From contig CAVUYE010000003.1 of assembly GCA_963745665.1 (NCBI GenBank), positions 372,001-436,000 on the forward strand: a DNA stretch of 64,000 bases, in the 5' to 3' direction. Origin of the DNA: Bog-473 sp963745665 (lineage in GTDB: Bacteria > Actinomycetota > Acidimicrobiia > Acidimicrobiales > RAAP-2). The position numbers were made by a program, and so were the translations under genes. Below, in pieces: positions 17,099 through 25,980 of this stretch (the stretch's first letter is position 1; each line of letters begins with the position of its first letter). The notes beneath the pieces were generated by a model, which searched no databases, was not told the DNA's origin, and saw only the letters and a program-made list of their open reading frames with translations.

Positions 17099-17518
17099 TC
17101 AGGGCGCCACCAGCTCGATGGCGATGCCGTCGGGGTCGCGGAGCTGCAGCGACGGATGGCCTTCCTCGAGCACGACGCCGTCGTGGTCGATGCCCACCTC
17201 GGTGAGATGCGCGGCCCAGGCCTCGAGCGCGGCCCCGTCGGGGACGGCCAGCGCCAGATGGTCCAGCCCGTCACCGGCCGGACCGGCCGGATCGGCCGGA
17301 GCCCGGCGCGGCGTCGGCGCCCTGGTCAGCACCACGACGAACCGCCCGCCGAGGTGCTGCAGCGCCACGTAGCCGATATCGGGGTCCTCCGCGAAGGGGG
17401 CGAGGCCCAGAACGGCGCTGTACCACTTCGCACTGGCTCCCACGTCGGAGACGAGCAGCTGCACGTGGGACAGCCCGGTGATGGGTGCGCTCTGCCCTGT
17501 GCCCTCGACCGACGTCAC
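17099..17518 (-). CDS. VOC family protein
   Basis: A 139-residue two-module VOC protein. ITGLSHVQLLVSDVGASAKWYSAVLGL opens module one and LDHLALAVPDGAALEAWAAHL opens module two; metal ligands are His in LSHVQL, His in LDHLAL and Glu in GIAIELVAP. Module one carries YVALQHLGGRFVVVLTR. Function is not specified by the sequence. GTG 17518 is chosen over an upstream TTG because it is closer to the conserved start. It is the second of three VOC proteins in the window. Confidence 0.8.
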   Translation of the reverse strand: MTSVEGTGQSAPITGLSHVQLLVSDVGASAKWYSAVLGLAPFAEDPDIGYVALQHLGGRFVVVLTRAPTPRRAPADPAGPAGDGLDHLALAVPDGAALEAWAAHLTEVGIDHDGVVLEEGHPSLQLRDPDGIAIELVAP

Positions 17519-17616
17519 CGGACGGATCCTAGTGAGGCGACCCGGCAACGGGCTGCGTCCGCCGTGGCGGCACTAGTCTCCGCCGCCGTGCCGCACGCCG
17601 AGGGAGCCGACCCGTC

Positions 17617-18351
17617 GTGACCGTGGTGCTGATCCACGGTGGCGGTGCGACCGGCGCGTTCTGGGACCGACTCGTGCCGCACCTCGAACGACAGCCGATC
17701 GTCGTCGATCTGCCCGGCCGTCGCGCTCGGCCGGCGGACCTGGCCACGCTGACCGTCGAGCAGGAGGTGGCCTCCGTGGTGGCCGACGTCGAGGCGGGCG
17801 CACCCGGCGGACCGGTCACACTCGTGGCGCACTCTTCCGGAGGCCTCGTGGTGCCCGGTGTCGTCGCCGCGCTCGGAGGCCGTGTCGGGGCGATCGTCCT
17901 CAACGCAGCGCTGGTACCGGCGGAGGGCGAGTGCGGCATCGAATGCATGCAGGAGCGCCACCGTGACGGCTTGCGCCTGGCCGTGGCGGCGGCACAGAAG
18001 GACGGTCGTTCCATCACCCTGCCCGCCCCCTCCGACCCCGAGTCGCTCCGGCGTTCCTACGGTGGCGATCCGCTGAATGACGCCACCCTGGCCTTCGTCA
18101 CCGATCCCGTCCGCTCTGTCGAGGACACGGTGCACCACTACTTCCAGCCCGTCCACTGGTCCGCCGTGGCGGGCGTGCCCATCACCTACGTGCTGAACGA
18201 GAGGGACCGTCCGATTCGACCGGAGATGCAGGAGGTCATGGCGCAGCGCCTTCCTCCTCCGGTCGAGGTCGTCCGCCTCGACTCGGGCCATCTGCTCCCC
18301 GTCACGTCACCCGAGGTGTTCGCGGAGATCGTCAACCGCGTCGCGGCCTGA
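17617..18351 (+). CDS. Alpha/beta hydrolase
   Basis: A 244-residue alpha/beta hydrolase. The oxyanion region is VLIHGGGATGAFWDRL, the nucleophile Ser sits in LVAHSSGGLVV, the acid is probably Asp in YVLNERDRPI, and the catalytic His is in LDSGHLLPV. The fold resembles short salicylate esterase/MES-like hydrolases. Substrate unknown. GTG 17617. The end overlaps the convergent gene by 20 bases. Confidence 0.82.
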   Translation: MTVVLIHGGGATGAFWDRLVPHLERQPIVVDLPGRRARPADLATLTVEQEVASVVADVEAGAPGGPVTLVAHSSGGLVVPGVVAALGGRVGAIVLNAALVPAEGECGIECMQERHRDGLRLAVAAAQKDGRSITLPAPSDPESLRRSYGGDPLNDATLAFVTDPVRSVEDTVHHYFQPVHWSAVAGVPITYVLNERDRPIRPEMQEVMAQRLPPPVEVVRLDSGHLLPVTSPEVFAEIVNRVAA

Positions 18352-19159
18352 CGGCACGGCGGGCAGCACGGTCGTCGCCGCGGCGTCCCGCCGCCGCCGC
18401 AGCAGCAGCGGGCGTGGCCACCGCCAGCGCCAGGACCGCCACGACGACCACGGCCAGCAGGATGGTGCCGGCCGAGACACCCTTCTTGGTGCGGTCGGCC
18501 GGGGTGGTCGAGCCGGTGGGCGCGCCGCCGAGCGCCTGCACCATGGCGGTGTACTGGGCCTGGGCCACCCGCTCGGCGTTGGCGGGGGAGATGGGCTGCG
18601 CGTTGCCCGATGCCGCCGAGAAGAACGACAGCAGGTCGACGTACACGCCGGCGCGCATGGTGACAGCCTCGCCTACACCATCCTGGTTGGTCGCCGCGAA
18701 GTAGGTGACGCGGCGGGCACCGGGGATGGACGCCAGCGGGTTCGAGCTCACGATCTCCCCCGACTCCAGGGAGTGCTGGGCCGCCTGCAGGAACACTTGC
18801 GCCCCCGTCGTGCCCGGGAAGCGGACCAAGAGGTCCTGCACCTGGTTGAGGCCACCGTCGGCCTGCCACACGCGCTCGTAGGTCGAGATGGACTTGCCCA
18901 GCGTGGACAGTGCCCCGGCGGCGGCCGACGGGTCCGGCGCGTTGGAGGCGAACTGTGTGGAGTTGAGCGGTCCCTGCGAGGTCACGGCGTAGCCCGGGCC
19001 GAGGTTGGGGATCACCACCGTGTCGAGCGTGGTGACGGCGCCGGCGGGAGCGCAGGAGCCCACGACCAGCACGAGCAGGAGGCCGCAGCCCGTCAAAGCG
19101 GCCGCTCCACCGGGCCAGGCCCAGCGCCAGGTCCAGCGCCAGGCCCGGATCATCCTCAC
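18332..19159 (-). CDS. Membrane-anchored extracytoplasmic protein of unknown function
   Basis: 275 residues. The N-terminus MRMIRAWRWTWRWAWPGG is Trp/Arg-rich, encoded by a 12-bp tandem repeat (19113-19140). A hydrophobic stretch ends LLVLVVGSC, which could be a lipobox. The middle 150 residues look extracytoplasmic (NLGPGYAVTSQGPLNSTQF, VRFPGTTGAQVFLQAAQHSL). A C-terminal membrane segment (GTILLAVVVVAVLALAVA) is followed by a basic tail, giving an outside-facing domain anchored at one or both ends. Its ATG overlaps the metH stop by 4 bases, so it is expressed with metH, though a functional link is unclear. Confidence 0.7.
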   Translation of the reverse strand: MRMIRAWRWTWRWAWPGGAAALTGCGLLLVLVVGSCAPAGAVTTLDTVVIPNLGPGYAVTSQGPLNSTQFASNAPDPSAAAGALSTLGKSISTYERVWQADGGLNQVQDLLVRFPGTTGAQVFLQAAQHSLESGEIVSSNPLASIPGARRVTYFAATNQDGVGEAVTMRAGVYVDLLSFFSAASGNAQPISPANAERVAQAQYTAMVQALGGAPTGSTTPADRTKKGVSAGTILLAVVVVAVLALAVATPAAAAAAAGRRGDDRAARRAVRPRRG

Positions 19160-22100
19160 GCCACGAAGTACTTGGCCTCGGGGTGGTGGCAGATGATGGC
19201 GTCGGTCGTCTGCTCGGGGTTGAGCTGGAACCCCTCGGTGACCGTGACGCCGATGCGGTCACCGCCCAGGAGCTCCACGACCTTGGCGTTGTCGTCCAGG
19301 TCGGGACAGGCCGGGTAGCCCCAGGAATAGCGGCCGCCGCGGTACTGCTGGCGGAAGAGGCCGGTCAGGGTCGGACCGTCCTCGCCGGCGAACCCGAGCT
19401 CCTCGCGGATCCGGTGGTGCCAGTACTCCGCCGTGGCCTCGGCCATCTCGACGCTGAGGCCGTGCAGGAAGAGGTACTCCTGGTAGTGGTTCTCCGCGAA
19501 CAATCGCGCCGTCTCCTCCGAGGCCCGGGCGCCGATGGTGCACAGCATGAAGCTGGCGAAGTCCTCGTCACCCGACTCACCGGGGCGGAAGAAGTCCGCG
19601 ATGCAGAGCCAGGGCTCCTTGCGCTGGCGCGGGAAGGTGAAGCGCATCCACTCCGAGGACCGGCTCTCGTCCTTCCAGATGACGAGGTCGTTGCCCTCGG
19701 CGTTGGCGGCGAAGTGGCCGTAGGCCACCGACGGCACGAGCAGGTCGGCCTCCTTGGCCTTGCCCAGCTGCTCGCGCAGCGTCGCCCTCACCCGGTCCTT
19801 GAATTCGGTGTCGTTCTCGCCGTTCTCGGGCCGGAAGCCCCACTGGTTGCGGAACAGGGCCGTGAGGTTCAGGTACTCGGCCACCTCGTCGATCGGGATG
19901 CCGACGGCGACCCGGGTGCCGACGAAGGGCGGCGTGAATAGGGGGTTGTCCGCCGCCACGTCGGCGCGGGCGGGCTGCCCCTCCACCGGGGTGGTGTCCT
20001 GCACGTCCAGCCGGCTGCGCCGCGGGACGTTGCGCTCGGAGATCTCGCGTCCGAACAGCGGGTCCTCCTCGCCGTTGCGCTTCAGCTCGACCAGGCGGTC
20101 CATGGTGCGCAGCCCCTCGAAGGCGTCGCGCCCGTAGAAGAGCCGGCCGTCGTAGACCTCGCGCAGGTCCCGCTCCACGTAGGTGCGCGTCAGCGCGGCC
20201 CCACCCAGCAGGACGGGGATATTCGACAGCGAGCGGTCGTTGAGCTCGACCAGGTTCTCGCGCATGATGAGGGTCGACTTCACCAGCAACCCGCTCATGC
20301 CGATGGCGTCGGCCTTGTGCTCCTCGACCGCGTTGACCATCTCGTTGATGCCGATCTTGATCCCGAGGTTGACCACCAGGTAGCCGTTGTTGGTCAGGAT
20401 GATGTCGACGAGGTTCTTGCCGATGTCGTGCACGTCGCCCTTGACGGTGGCGAGCACCACGGTGCCCTTGCCGCCCTGGTCCGACTTCTCCATGTGCGGC
20501 TCCAGGAAGGCCACCGCGGCCTTCATGGTCTCGGCCGACTGCAGTACGAAGGGCAGCTGCATCTCGCCGGAGGCGAAGCGCTCGCCGACCACCTTCATGC
20601 CTTCCAGCAGAATGTCGTTGACGATGGCCAGCGCCTCGATGCCCGACTCGAGCGCCTCGGTCAGGTCGTCCTCAAGGCCGTTGCGGTTGCCGTCGATGAT
20701 GCGCTGGGACAGGCGCCGGTCGACGGGCCAGTCGCTGTGGTCCTCGGCCGGCCCGGTGTCGGCCTTGACGCCCTCGAAGAGCGACAGCAGCTCCTGCAAC
20801 GGGTCGTAGTCGTCGGTGCGACGGTTGTAGACGAGGTCCAGGCAGACCTCCCTGGCCCGGTCGTCGATCCGGGACAAGGGAAGGATCTTGGAGGCGTGCA
20901 CGATGGCCGAATCGAGCCCGGCCTCCACGCACTCGTGCAGGAACACCGAGTTGAGCACCTGGCGGGCCGCCGGGTTGAGGCCGAACGACACGTTGGACAG
21001 CCCCAGAATGGTGGACACGCCGGGCAGCTCCGCCTTGATCCGGCGGATGCCCTCGATCGTCTCGATCCCGTCCCCGCGGCTCTCCTCCATGCCCGTCGAC
21101 AGCGGCAGTGCCAGCGGATCGAACAAGAGGTCCTCGGGCGCCAGCCCGTAGCGTTCCACGGCGATGTCGCGGATGTTGCGCGCCGCCCGCAGCTTCCACT
21201 CGGCCGTGCGCGCCTGGCCCTCCTCGTCGATGCAGGTGCAGACGACGGCGGCCCCGAACTCGCGGGCGAGGCGCAGGAACGTGTCGAGCCGCGTCCCGGG
21301 CTCGTCGCCCTCCTCGAGGTTGACCGAGTTGAGGATGGGCCGGCCGCCGAGCCACTCGAGTGCGGCGCGGGCCACCGGGCCCTCGGTGGAGTCGACCATG
21401 AGCGGCACGCTCGACTGCGTGCAGAAGCGGCTGGCGACCTCGTGCATGTCGGAGACGCCGTCGGCGCCCGTGTAGTCGACGCACACGTCAATGAGGTGCG
21501 AGCCCTCCTTGACCTGGTCCCGTGCCATGCCGACGCAGGTGTCCCAGTCGGCATCGAGCATGGCCTCACGGAAGGCCCTGGAGCCGTTGGCGTTGGTCCG
21601 CTCGCCGACGGCCAGGTAGGACGAGTCCTGCGCGAACGGCACCGAGGTGTAGATGGAGGCGGCAGCCGGCTCGTGGACGGGCGTGCGGGCGGCCGGAGTG
21701 GCCCCGGCGCAGCGCTCGACCACGGCGGCCAGGTGGGCCGGTGTGGTCCCGCAGCACCCGCCGATGGCCGTCACGCCGAACTCGGTCACGAAGCGGTGCA
21801 GGTGCCCGGCCAGGTCCTCGGGCGTGAGGTCGTAGTGCATGTTGCCGTCGACCACCGACGGGAGGCCCGCATTCGGGACGCAGGCGATGGGGACGCGGCT
21901 GGCCCCCGACAAATGGCGCAGCGCCTCGCTCATCTCGACCGGTCCGGTGGCGCAGTTGAGGCCGACCACGTCGACCTGCATGGCGTCGAGCACGGTGAGC
22001 GCGGCGCCGATCTCGGTGCCCGGCAGCATGCGGCCGGTCAGCTCGATGGTGACCTGGCACTGCAGCGGGACGTAGCGGTCGAGCGCCACCATGGCGCGCC

Positions 22101-22668
22101 GGGCGCCGTTGACCGCGGCCTTGATGGACAGCATGTCGAACTGGGTCTCGATCAACAGGAGGTCGACGCCACCCTCCAGCAGTCCGAGTGCCTGCTCCTC
22201 GTAGGCGTCGCGGAAGTCGGCGTACGAGATGTGCCCGAGCGTCGGGAACTTGGTGCCCGGGCCCATGGAGCCCGCGACCCAACGCGGGCGCTCGGGGGTC
22301 GAGAACTCGTCACGGACGGCACAGGCCAGCTCGGCGGCCCGGCGCGTCAGGTCCCGAGCCTGGTCGGCCTTCCCGTACTCGGCCAGCACCACCGAGGTCG
22401 AGCCGAAGGTGTCGGTCTCGACCACGTCGCAGCCGACCTCGTAGAAGGAGCGGTGGACCTGGGCCACCACGTCGGGCAGGGTCTCCACCAGCCACTCGTT
22501 GCACCCCTCGAGCTCCGGCCCGCCGAAGTCGTCGGGTCCCAGGTCCAGGAGCTGCAGGTTGGTGCCCATGGCGCCGTCGAAGATGACGACGCGCTCGCGC
22601 AGCGCCTGCAGGTACGTGGAGGCGGACGGGTCGAGCCGACCGAGGAGCTCTGGGGAGGGAGTTGCCAC
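19156..22668 (-). CDS. metH: Cobalamin-dependent methionine synthase
   Basis: Transfers methyl from methyltetrahydrofolate to homocysteine through methylcobalamin. 1170 residues with all four modules: homocysteine module with zinc cysteines 239 (GLNCATGP) and 305-306 (IGGCCGTTPAH); pterin module from YLAVGERTNANGSRAF; cobalamin module with His747 in DVHDIGKNLVDIIL as the cobalt ligand; and SAM reactivation module with WGYPACPD and the final HPEAKYFVA. The GTG at 22668 is preferred to an upstream ATG that would add 21 residues and overlap the adenosyltransferase start. It is divergent from the cobalamin adenosyltransferase gene; 61 bp separate them, too short for a cobalamin riboswitch. Confidence 0.96.
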   Translation of the reverse strand: MATPSPELLGRLDPSASTYLQALRERVVIFDGAMGTNLQLLDLGPDDFGGPELEGCNEWLVETLPDVVAQVHRSFYEVGCDVVETDTFGSTSVVLAEYGKADQARDLTRRAAELACAVRDEFSTPERPRWVAGSMGPGTKFPTLGHISYADFRDAYEEQALGLLEGGVDLLLIETQFDMLSIKAAVNGARRAMVALDRYVPLQCQVTIELTGRMLPGTEIGAALTVLDAMQVDVVGLNCATGPVEMSEALRHLSGASRVPIACVPNAGLPSVVDGNMHYDLTPEDLAGHLHRFVTEFGVTAIGGCCGTTPAHLAAVVERCAGATPAARTPVHEPAAASIYTSVPFAQDSSYLAVGERTNANGSRAFREAMLDADWDTCVGMARDQVKEGSHLIDVCVDYTGADGVSDMHEVASRFCTQSSVPLMVDSTEGPVARAALEWLGGRPILNSVNLEEGDEPGTRLDTFLRLAREFGAAVVCTCIDEEGQARTAEWKLRAARNIRDIAVERYGLAPEDLLFDPLALPLSTGMEESRGDGIETIEGIRRIKAELPGVSTILGLSNVSFGLNPAARQVLNSVFLHECVEAGLDSAIVHASKILPLSRIDDRAREVCLDLVYNRRTDDYDPLQELLSLFEGVKADTGPAEDHSDWPVDRRLSQRIIDGNRNGLEDDLTEALESGIEALAIVNDILLEGMKVVGERFASGEMQLPFVLQSAETMKAAVAFLEPHMEKSDQGGKGTVVLATVKGDVHDIGKNLVDIILTNNGYLVVNLGIKIGINEMVNAVEEHKADAIGMSGLLVKSTLIMRENLVELNDRSLSNIPVLLGGAALTRTYVERDLREVYDGRLFYGRDAFEGLRTMDRLVELKRNGEEDPLFGREISERNVPRRSRLDVQDTTPVEGQPARADVAADNPLFTPPFVGTRVAVGIPIDEVAEYLNLTALFRNQWGFRPENGENDTEFKDRVRATLREQLGKAKEADLLVPSVAYGHFAANAEGNDLVIWKDESRSSEWMRFTFPRQRKEPWLCIADFFRPGESGDEDFASFMLCTIGARASEETARLFAENHYQEYLFLHGLSVEMAEATAEYWHHRIREELGFAGEDGPTLTGLFRQQYRGGRYSWGYPACPDLDDNAKVVELLGGDRIGVTVTEGFQLNPEQTTDAIICHHPEAKYFVA

Positions 22669-22729
22669 CAACACAGGATACCGGTGACCCTCCTCGCTCC
22701 CGGAACGGGTGCCGGTAGCATCCGGCGGC

Positions 22730-23275
22730 ATGGCGCCACGGATCTACACCAAGCGCGGTGACGACGGGACGACCGGCCTGCTCTACGGGGGTCGGGTGCG
22801 CAAGGACTCGTGGCGGATCGAGCTGAACGGTGTGGTCGACGAGGCCCAGGCCGCCCTCGGGGTGGCCCGCGCCGAGACGCCGATGGGGACCGAGGTCAAC
22901 GACCGTCTCGTCACGCTGGCCCGTGAGTTGTACATCTTGATGGCGGAGGTGGCCACCGCCCCGGACAACCGCACGAAGCTGCAGGCGGGGTCCAGCCTGG
23001 TGACGCCGGACATGGTGGCCGCGCTCGAGGCCGGGATCGACGACCTCCTGGCCCGCTTCGGCATGCCGGCCGACTTCACCGTGCCCGGCGAGAACCGCGT
23101 GGCCGCCGCCCTCGACCTGGCCCGGACCGTCGTGCGCCGCGCCGAACGCCTCGCCGTCGCCGAGCCCATCGGCGAGGGCTCGCTCGTGGTGGCCTACCTG
23201 AACCGGCTCTCCGACCTGTTGTGGGCGATGGCGCGCTGGCAGGAGGGCCCCGACCACGTGCTGTCCAAGCGCTGA
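22730..23275 (+). CDS. Cob(I)alamin adenosyltransferase, PduO type
   Basis: Makes adenosylcobalamin from ATP and cob(I)alamin. 181 residues; the N-terminal ATP loop is RIYTKRGDDGTTGLLYGGRV, and the C-terminal helix carries VVRRAERLAV and YLNRLSDLLWAMAR, as in PduO/MMAB enzymes. ATG 22730. It is divergent from metH and can supply cofactor to the acyl-CoA mutase at 31.5 kb. Its stop is one base from the end of the convergent membrane protein gene. Confidence 0.93.
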   Translation: MAPRIYTKRGDDGTTGLLYGGRVRKDSWRIELNGVVDEAQAALGVARAETPMGTEVNDRLVTLARELYILMAEVATAPDNRTKLQAGSSLVTPDMVAALEAGIDDLLARFGMPADFTVPGENRVAAALDLARTVVRRAERLAVAEPIGEGSLVVAYLNRLSDLLWAMARWQEGPDHVLSKR

Positions 23276-23276
23276 G

Positions 23277-25193
23277 TCACGTCCAGCTGCAGGCGGCGCC
23301 GGCGCGCCGGGACGTGCACTGCCAGAGCCAGACGCCACCGACGTGGCGCGGGCGCGCGCCGACGGTCTGCGTGACGACCGAGCGGGCCAACGCGACGTTG
23401 GGCTCGCTGTCGCCCGCAATGACACTGGTCACACCGAGCTTGCGGAGCGACTTCGCCAGGTCGGGTGGGTTGCACTCCCTCGCCGAAGCGGACGTGTAGA
23501 TCACCAGCAGGCAGTACTCCATGGGGTTGGAGTCGGGGAAGAACGTGCCCGCGCCGCCCGGTCCGGGGCCGATGGCGTAGCCCCCCAGCATGCGGAAGCG
23601 CATCCCTGCGTTGGACTGCCAGAGCATGGGCTGGGCCATGGACGTCAGGGGATACGGATAGGTCACCGCCAGTGATCCGGGCCTGACGGCGTCGACGTCG
23701 TGGGAGGTGAAGAAGGCCGGGACGCCGGCGGGGACCTGTGGGGAGGGCCAGTCGGGAACCATGGGGATCACCACGCCGACGCCGACGACCGCGACCAGCG
23801 CGGCGGCGCCGCGGACCGCGGAGCGGCGCTGCCGGGTGGTTTGGGCCCTCGTGCGCGGTTCCCTCCAGGAGCGCAGGCGCGCCGTCAGCAGCCGCGTCGT
23901 CCACCTGTAGCCGTCCTGGAGGCCGACGGCGAAGAGGACGCCCACCGCGAACCAGAACCCCAGGGCGAAACGTGAGGGGATGATGTCGCCCAGGACGGGC
24001 AGGTGGACCAGCACCGCGTAGGGCCCCGGGATGCTCGTGTGGTGATTCACGACGATGAGCCGCGGCCCCATGGAGAACAAGAAGCTGAGCAGTGCCACCG
24101 ACGCGAAGACCTTCACGATGGTGCGGTGATGACGGAGCACGACCGTGGCCAGCAGGACGACCAGGAGCGGGATGCCGACGTATTCGGTGACCTCGGCCGC
24201 CGGCGCCGCCGTGAACGCCTCGGAGATCCGGTTGGCCCAGGGGTAGTCCACCCATTGGGTCAGGCTGGGGATGACCAGACTGGACAGGTCCGAGCTGAAC
24301 AGCGCCTCCTGCGCGTGGGTCTGCGGGGGACCGTTGATGCGGTCGGGCCCGGCGAATTGGACGTAGAGCGGATAGCCCGCGCACACCAGGAAGCTCACGG
24401 CGGCGGCCACGGCAGCCCACAGGACCTCCACCTTGCGTCGCAGCACCTCGCGGTGGTGCAGTGCCGCCAGCGGAATCAGGACCAGGACGAGCAGGAGCCC
24501 GGTGACCGTGAGGAGCTCCTCGGAGACGAAGAGCTGCCCGGCCACCAGGACACCGATGACGGAGCCACCCCGGAGCGGCGACCACTCCTGGTGGATCAGC
24601 TTGTCGAGGGCGAGCACGATCAGCGGTGGGAGCGCCACGAAGACGAAGGTCAGCCGGCCCTGGTTCGACTCGGTGATGGCGAACGTCGAGAACCCGTACA
24701 CCAGACCGCCCAACCAGGCCGCGGGCAGCCACGACGTCCACCGGCGCAGGAGGAGGAACATCGTGCTCGCCGAGAGCGCGACGGACAGCGTCAGCAGGAT
24801 GACGAATGTGTGGACGACGCCGATGGTCTCGGTGAGCGGCGCCGCCAGCGCGCCCAGGGCGAGCACCGAGGTGTTCCACATGACGTTGACACCGCCGGGG
24901 GCGTCGATGAAGTTCGTGACGAGGACGGAATGGCCGTGCGCGAGCGCGGCCGGCGTCCAGTTGACGAACCACTCCAGCAGGAGCTGATCCCAGCAGTTGC
25001 ACCCGTTCAGCTGCGACGACCAGTGCACCCACACGGGCAGGTAGCCGAGCGCGGCGAGGGGGAGGTAGGAGCACAGGGCGAGGAGCCACGCCAACGACGG
25101 TCGCATGCCGGTGCGCGGCGCGGCTTCGGGCCCGGGATCGTCGCCGGTCAGATCCTTCGGCGCGGTGTCGGATTCCTGGAGGGTCACGGCCAC
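23277..25193 (-). CDS. Large polytopic membrane protein, GT-C-like
   Basis: 638 residues with about ten to twelve hydrophobic segments in the first 470 residues, then an extracytoplasmic C-terminal domain of about 150 residues with cysteines. The first loop after the first membrane segment (VHWSSQLNGCNCWDQLLLEW) and NQGRLTFVFVALPPL recall actinobacterial GT-C membrane glycosyltransferases, but I see no certain catalytic Asp motif, so this is only a fold-level guess. The N-terminal 30 residues are acidic and cytoplasmic. It is possibly part of cell envelope glycan assembly. Confidence 0.65.
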   Translation of the reverse strand: MAVTLQESDTAPKDLTGDDPGPEAAPRTGMRPSLAWLLALCSYLPLAALGYLPVWVHWSSQLNGCNCWDQLLLEWFVNWTPAALAHGHSVLVTNFIDAPGGVNVMWNTSVLALGALAAPLTETIGVVHTFVILLTLSVALSASTMFLLLRRWTSWLPAAWLGGLVYGFSTFAITESNQGRLTFVFVALPPLIVLALDKLIHQEWSPLRGGSVIGVLVAGQLFVSEELLTVTGLLLVLVLIPLAALHHREVLRRKVEVLWAAVAAAVSFLVCAGYPLYVQFAGPDRINGPPQTHAQEALFSSDLSSLVIPSLTQWVDYPWANRISEAFTAAPAAEVTEYVGIPLLVVLLATVVLRHHRTIVKVFASVALLSFLFSMGPRLIVVNHHTSIPGPYAVLVHLPVLGDIIPSRFALGFWFAVGVLFAVGLQDGYRWTTRLLTARLRSWREPRTRAQTTRQRRSAVRGAAALVAVVGVGVVIPMVPDWPSPQVPAGVPAFFTSHDVDAVRPGSLAVTYPYPLTSMAQPMLWQSNAGMRFRMLGGYAIGPGPGGAGTFFPDSNPMEYCLLVIYTSASARECNPPDLAKSLRKLGVTSVIAGDSEPNVALARSVVTQTVGARPRHVGGVWLWQCTSRRAGAACSWT

Positions 25194-25242
25194 GTCGGGG
25201 CTGCGCTCTTCGTTCTGGAGGATCGGATCCCCACCGTCGCCG

Positions 25243-25851
25243 TCACCAGCGCCCGCGGTGGATGCGTGCCGCGTCGGCGGGCCGCGGCCGGTCCAGCGAG
25301 CCCGAACGGTGGTCGCGGCCGTCGGGGTGGCCGAGCACCACGGCGCAGAAGAGACGCCATTCGCCCGGCACGCCCAGGCGGCCGGCCAGCTCGTCCTCCC
25401 CGCGGAACGTCCCCAGGACGCAGCTCCCCAGTCCGGCGTCGACCACGGCGAGGAGCACCGCCATGACGGCGAAGGCGGCGTCGCCGTACCAGTAGGGCAC
25501 AGGCCAGGCCTCGCTGTCGGCGCCGAGGCCCGAGGCCGCCTTGTCTGCTTCGGCGTAGCGGGCGACGTAGGCCGCCGGCGACGTGTAGGTCAGCAGCACG
25601 ACCGGGGCGCGCCGCAGGCCTTCGTTCCAGCCGGGGTGGTCCGCCCGCCACCGGTCGTCGGTCGTGGCGTCGAAGTACTGCCCTGTCTGTCCCGGCCCCT
25701 CGAGCACGACCCACGCCGTGCCCCCGGTGTTCCCGGCCGTGGGCGAGCGGAGGGCGGCCCGCAGGATCCCGTCCACGATCCCTTCGGCGATCGGGTCGCC
25801 CGAGAAGCTGCGCACCATGGATCGCCGGCGGATCGCCTCGTGCAGTTCCAT
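25243..25851 (-). CDS. Nitroreductase family protein
   Basis: A 202-residue FMN-dependent nitroreductase-fold protein. MELHEAIRRRSMVRSFSGDPI is the diagnostic start (FMN phosphate-binding Arg pair), LRSPTAGNTGGTAWVVL follows, and GDAAFAVMAVLLAVVDAGLGSCVLGTF forms the dimer helix and FMN lid, with VVLGHPDG near the end. Electron donor and substrate are unknown. ATG 25851 is chosen because nine preceding in-frame residues do not match the family. It is divergent from the rhodanese-MoeB gene across a region with a large inverted repeat. Confidence 0.87.
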   Translation of the reverse strand: MELHEAIRRRSMVRSFSGDPIAEGIVDGILRAALRSPTAGNTGGTAWVVLEGPGQTGQYFDATTDDRWRADHPGWNEGLRRAPVVLLTYTSPAAYVARYAEADKAASGLGADSEAWPVPYWYGDAAFAVMAVLLAVVDAGLGSCVLGTFRGEDELAGRLGVPGEWRLFCAVVLGHPDGRDHRSGSLDRPRPADAARIHRGRW

Positions 25852-25870
25852 GGCCCGGGAGTCTTCCACC

Positions 25871-25914
25871 GGGGTCAAACGGGGCTGTGGACGTCCCCTG
25901 GGAATGTTGACCCC
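25871..25914. promoter_or_regulatory. 8-bp inverted repeat GGGGTCAA/TTGACCCC in a divergent promoter region
   Basis: GGGGTCAA at 25871-25878 and TTGACCCC at 25907-25914 are perfect inverse complements 28 bp apart. The interval also contains ACGGGG and CGTCCCC, which could nest. It sits in the 129-bp gap between the divergent nitroreductase and rhodanese-MoeB genes. TTGACC also resembles a -35 hexamer facing right. Arms about three helical turns apart suit a looping or cooperative regulator. Confidence 0.45.
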
Positions 25915-25980
25915 GCTGGTAGTGTTTTACAGTTCGATACCAGCCGTACCGACGGTCTGGTGCGACCCGGAGGTTCGAAA

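Noticed and set aside
22669..22729. Cobalamin riboswitch upstream of metH
   Set aside because: Only 61 bases separate metH from the divergent adenosyltransferase gene, too short, and no conserved B12-box-like sequence is seen.
20317..22761. Very long plus-strand open frame opposite metH (over 800 codons)
   Set aside because: It mirrors metH codon periodicity and has no recognisable domain; metH on the minus strand is complete with all catalytic residues.
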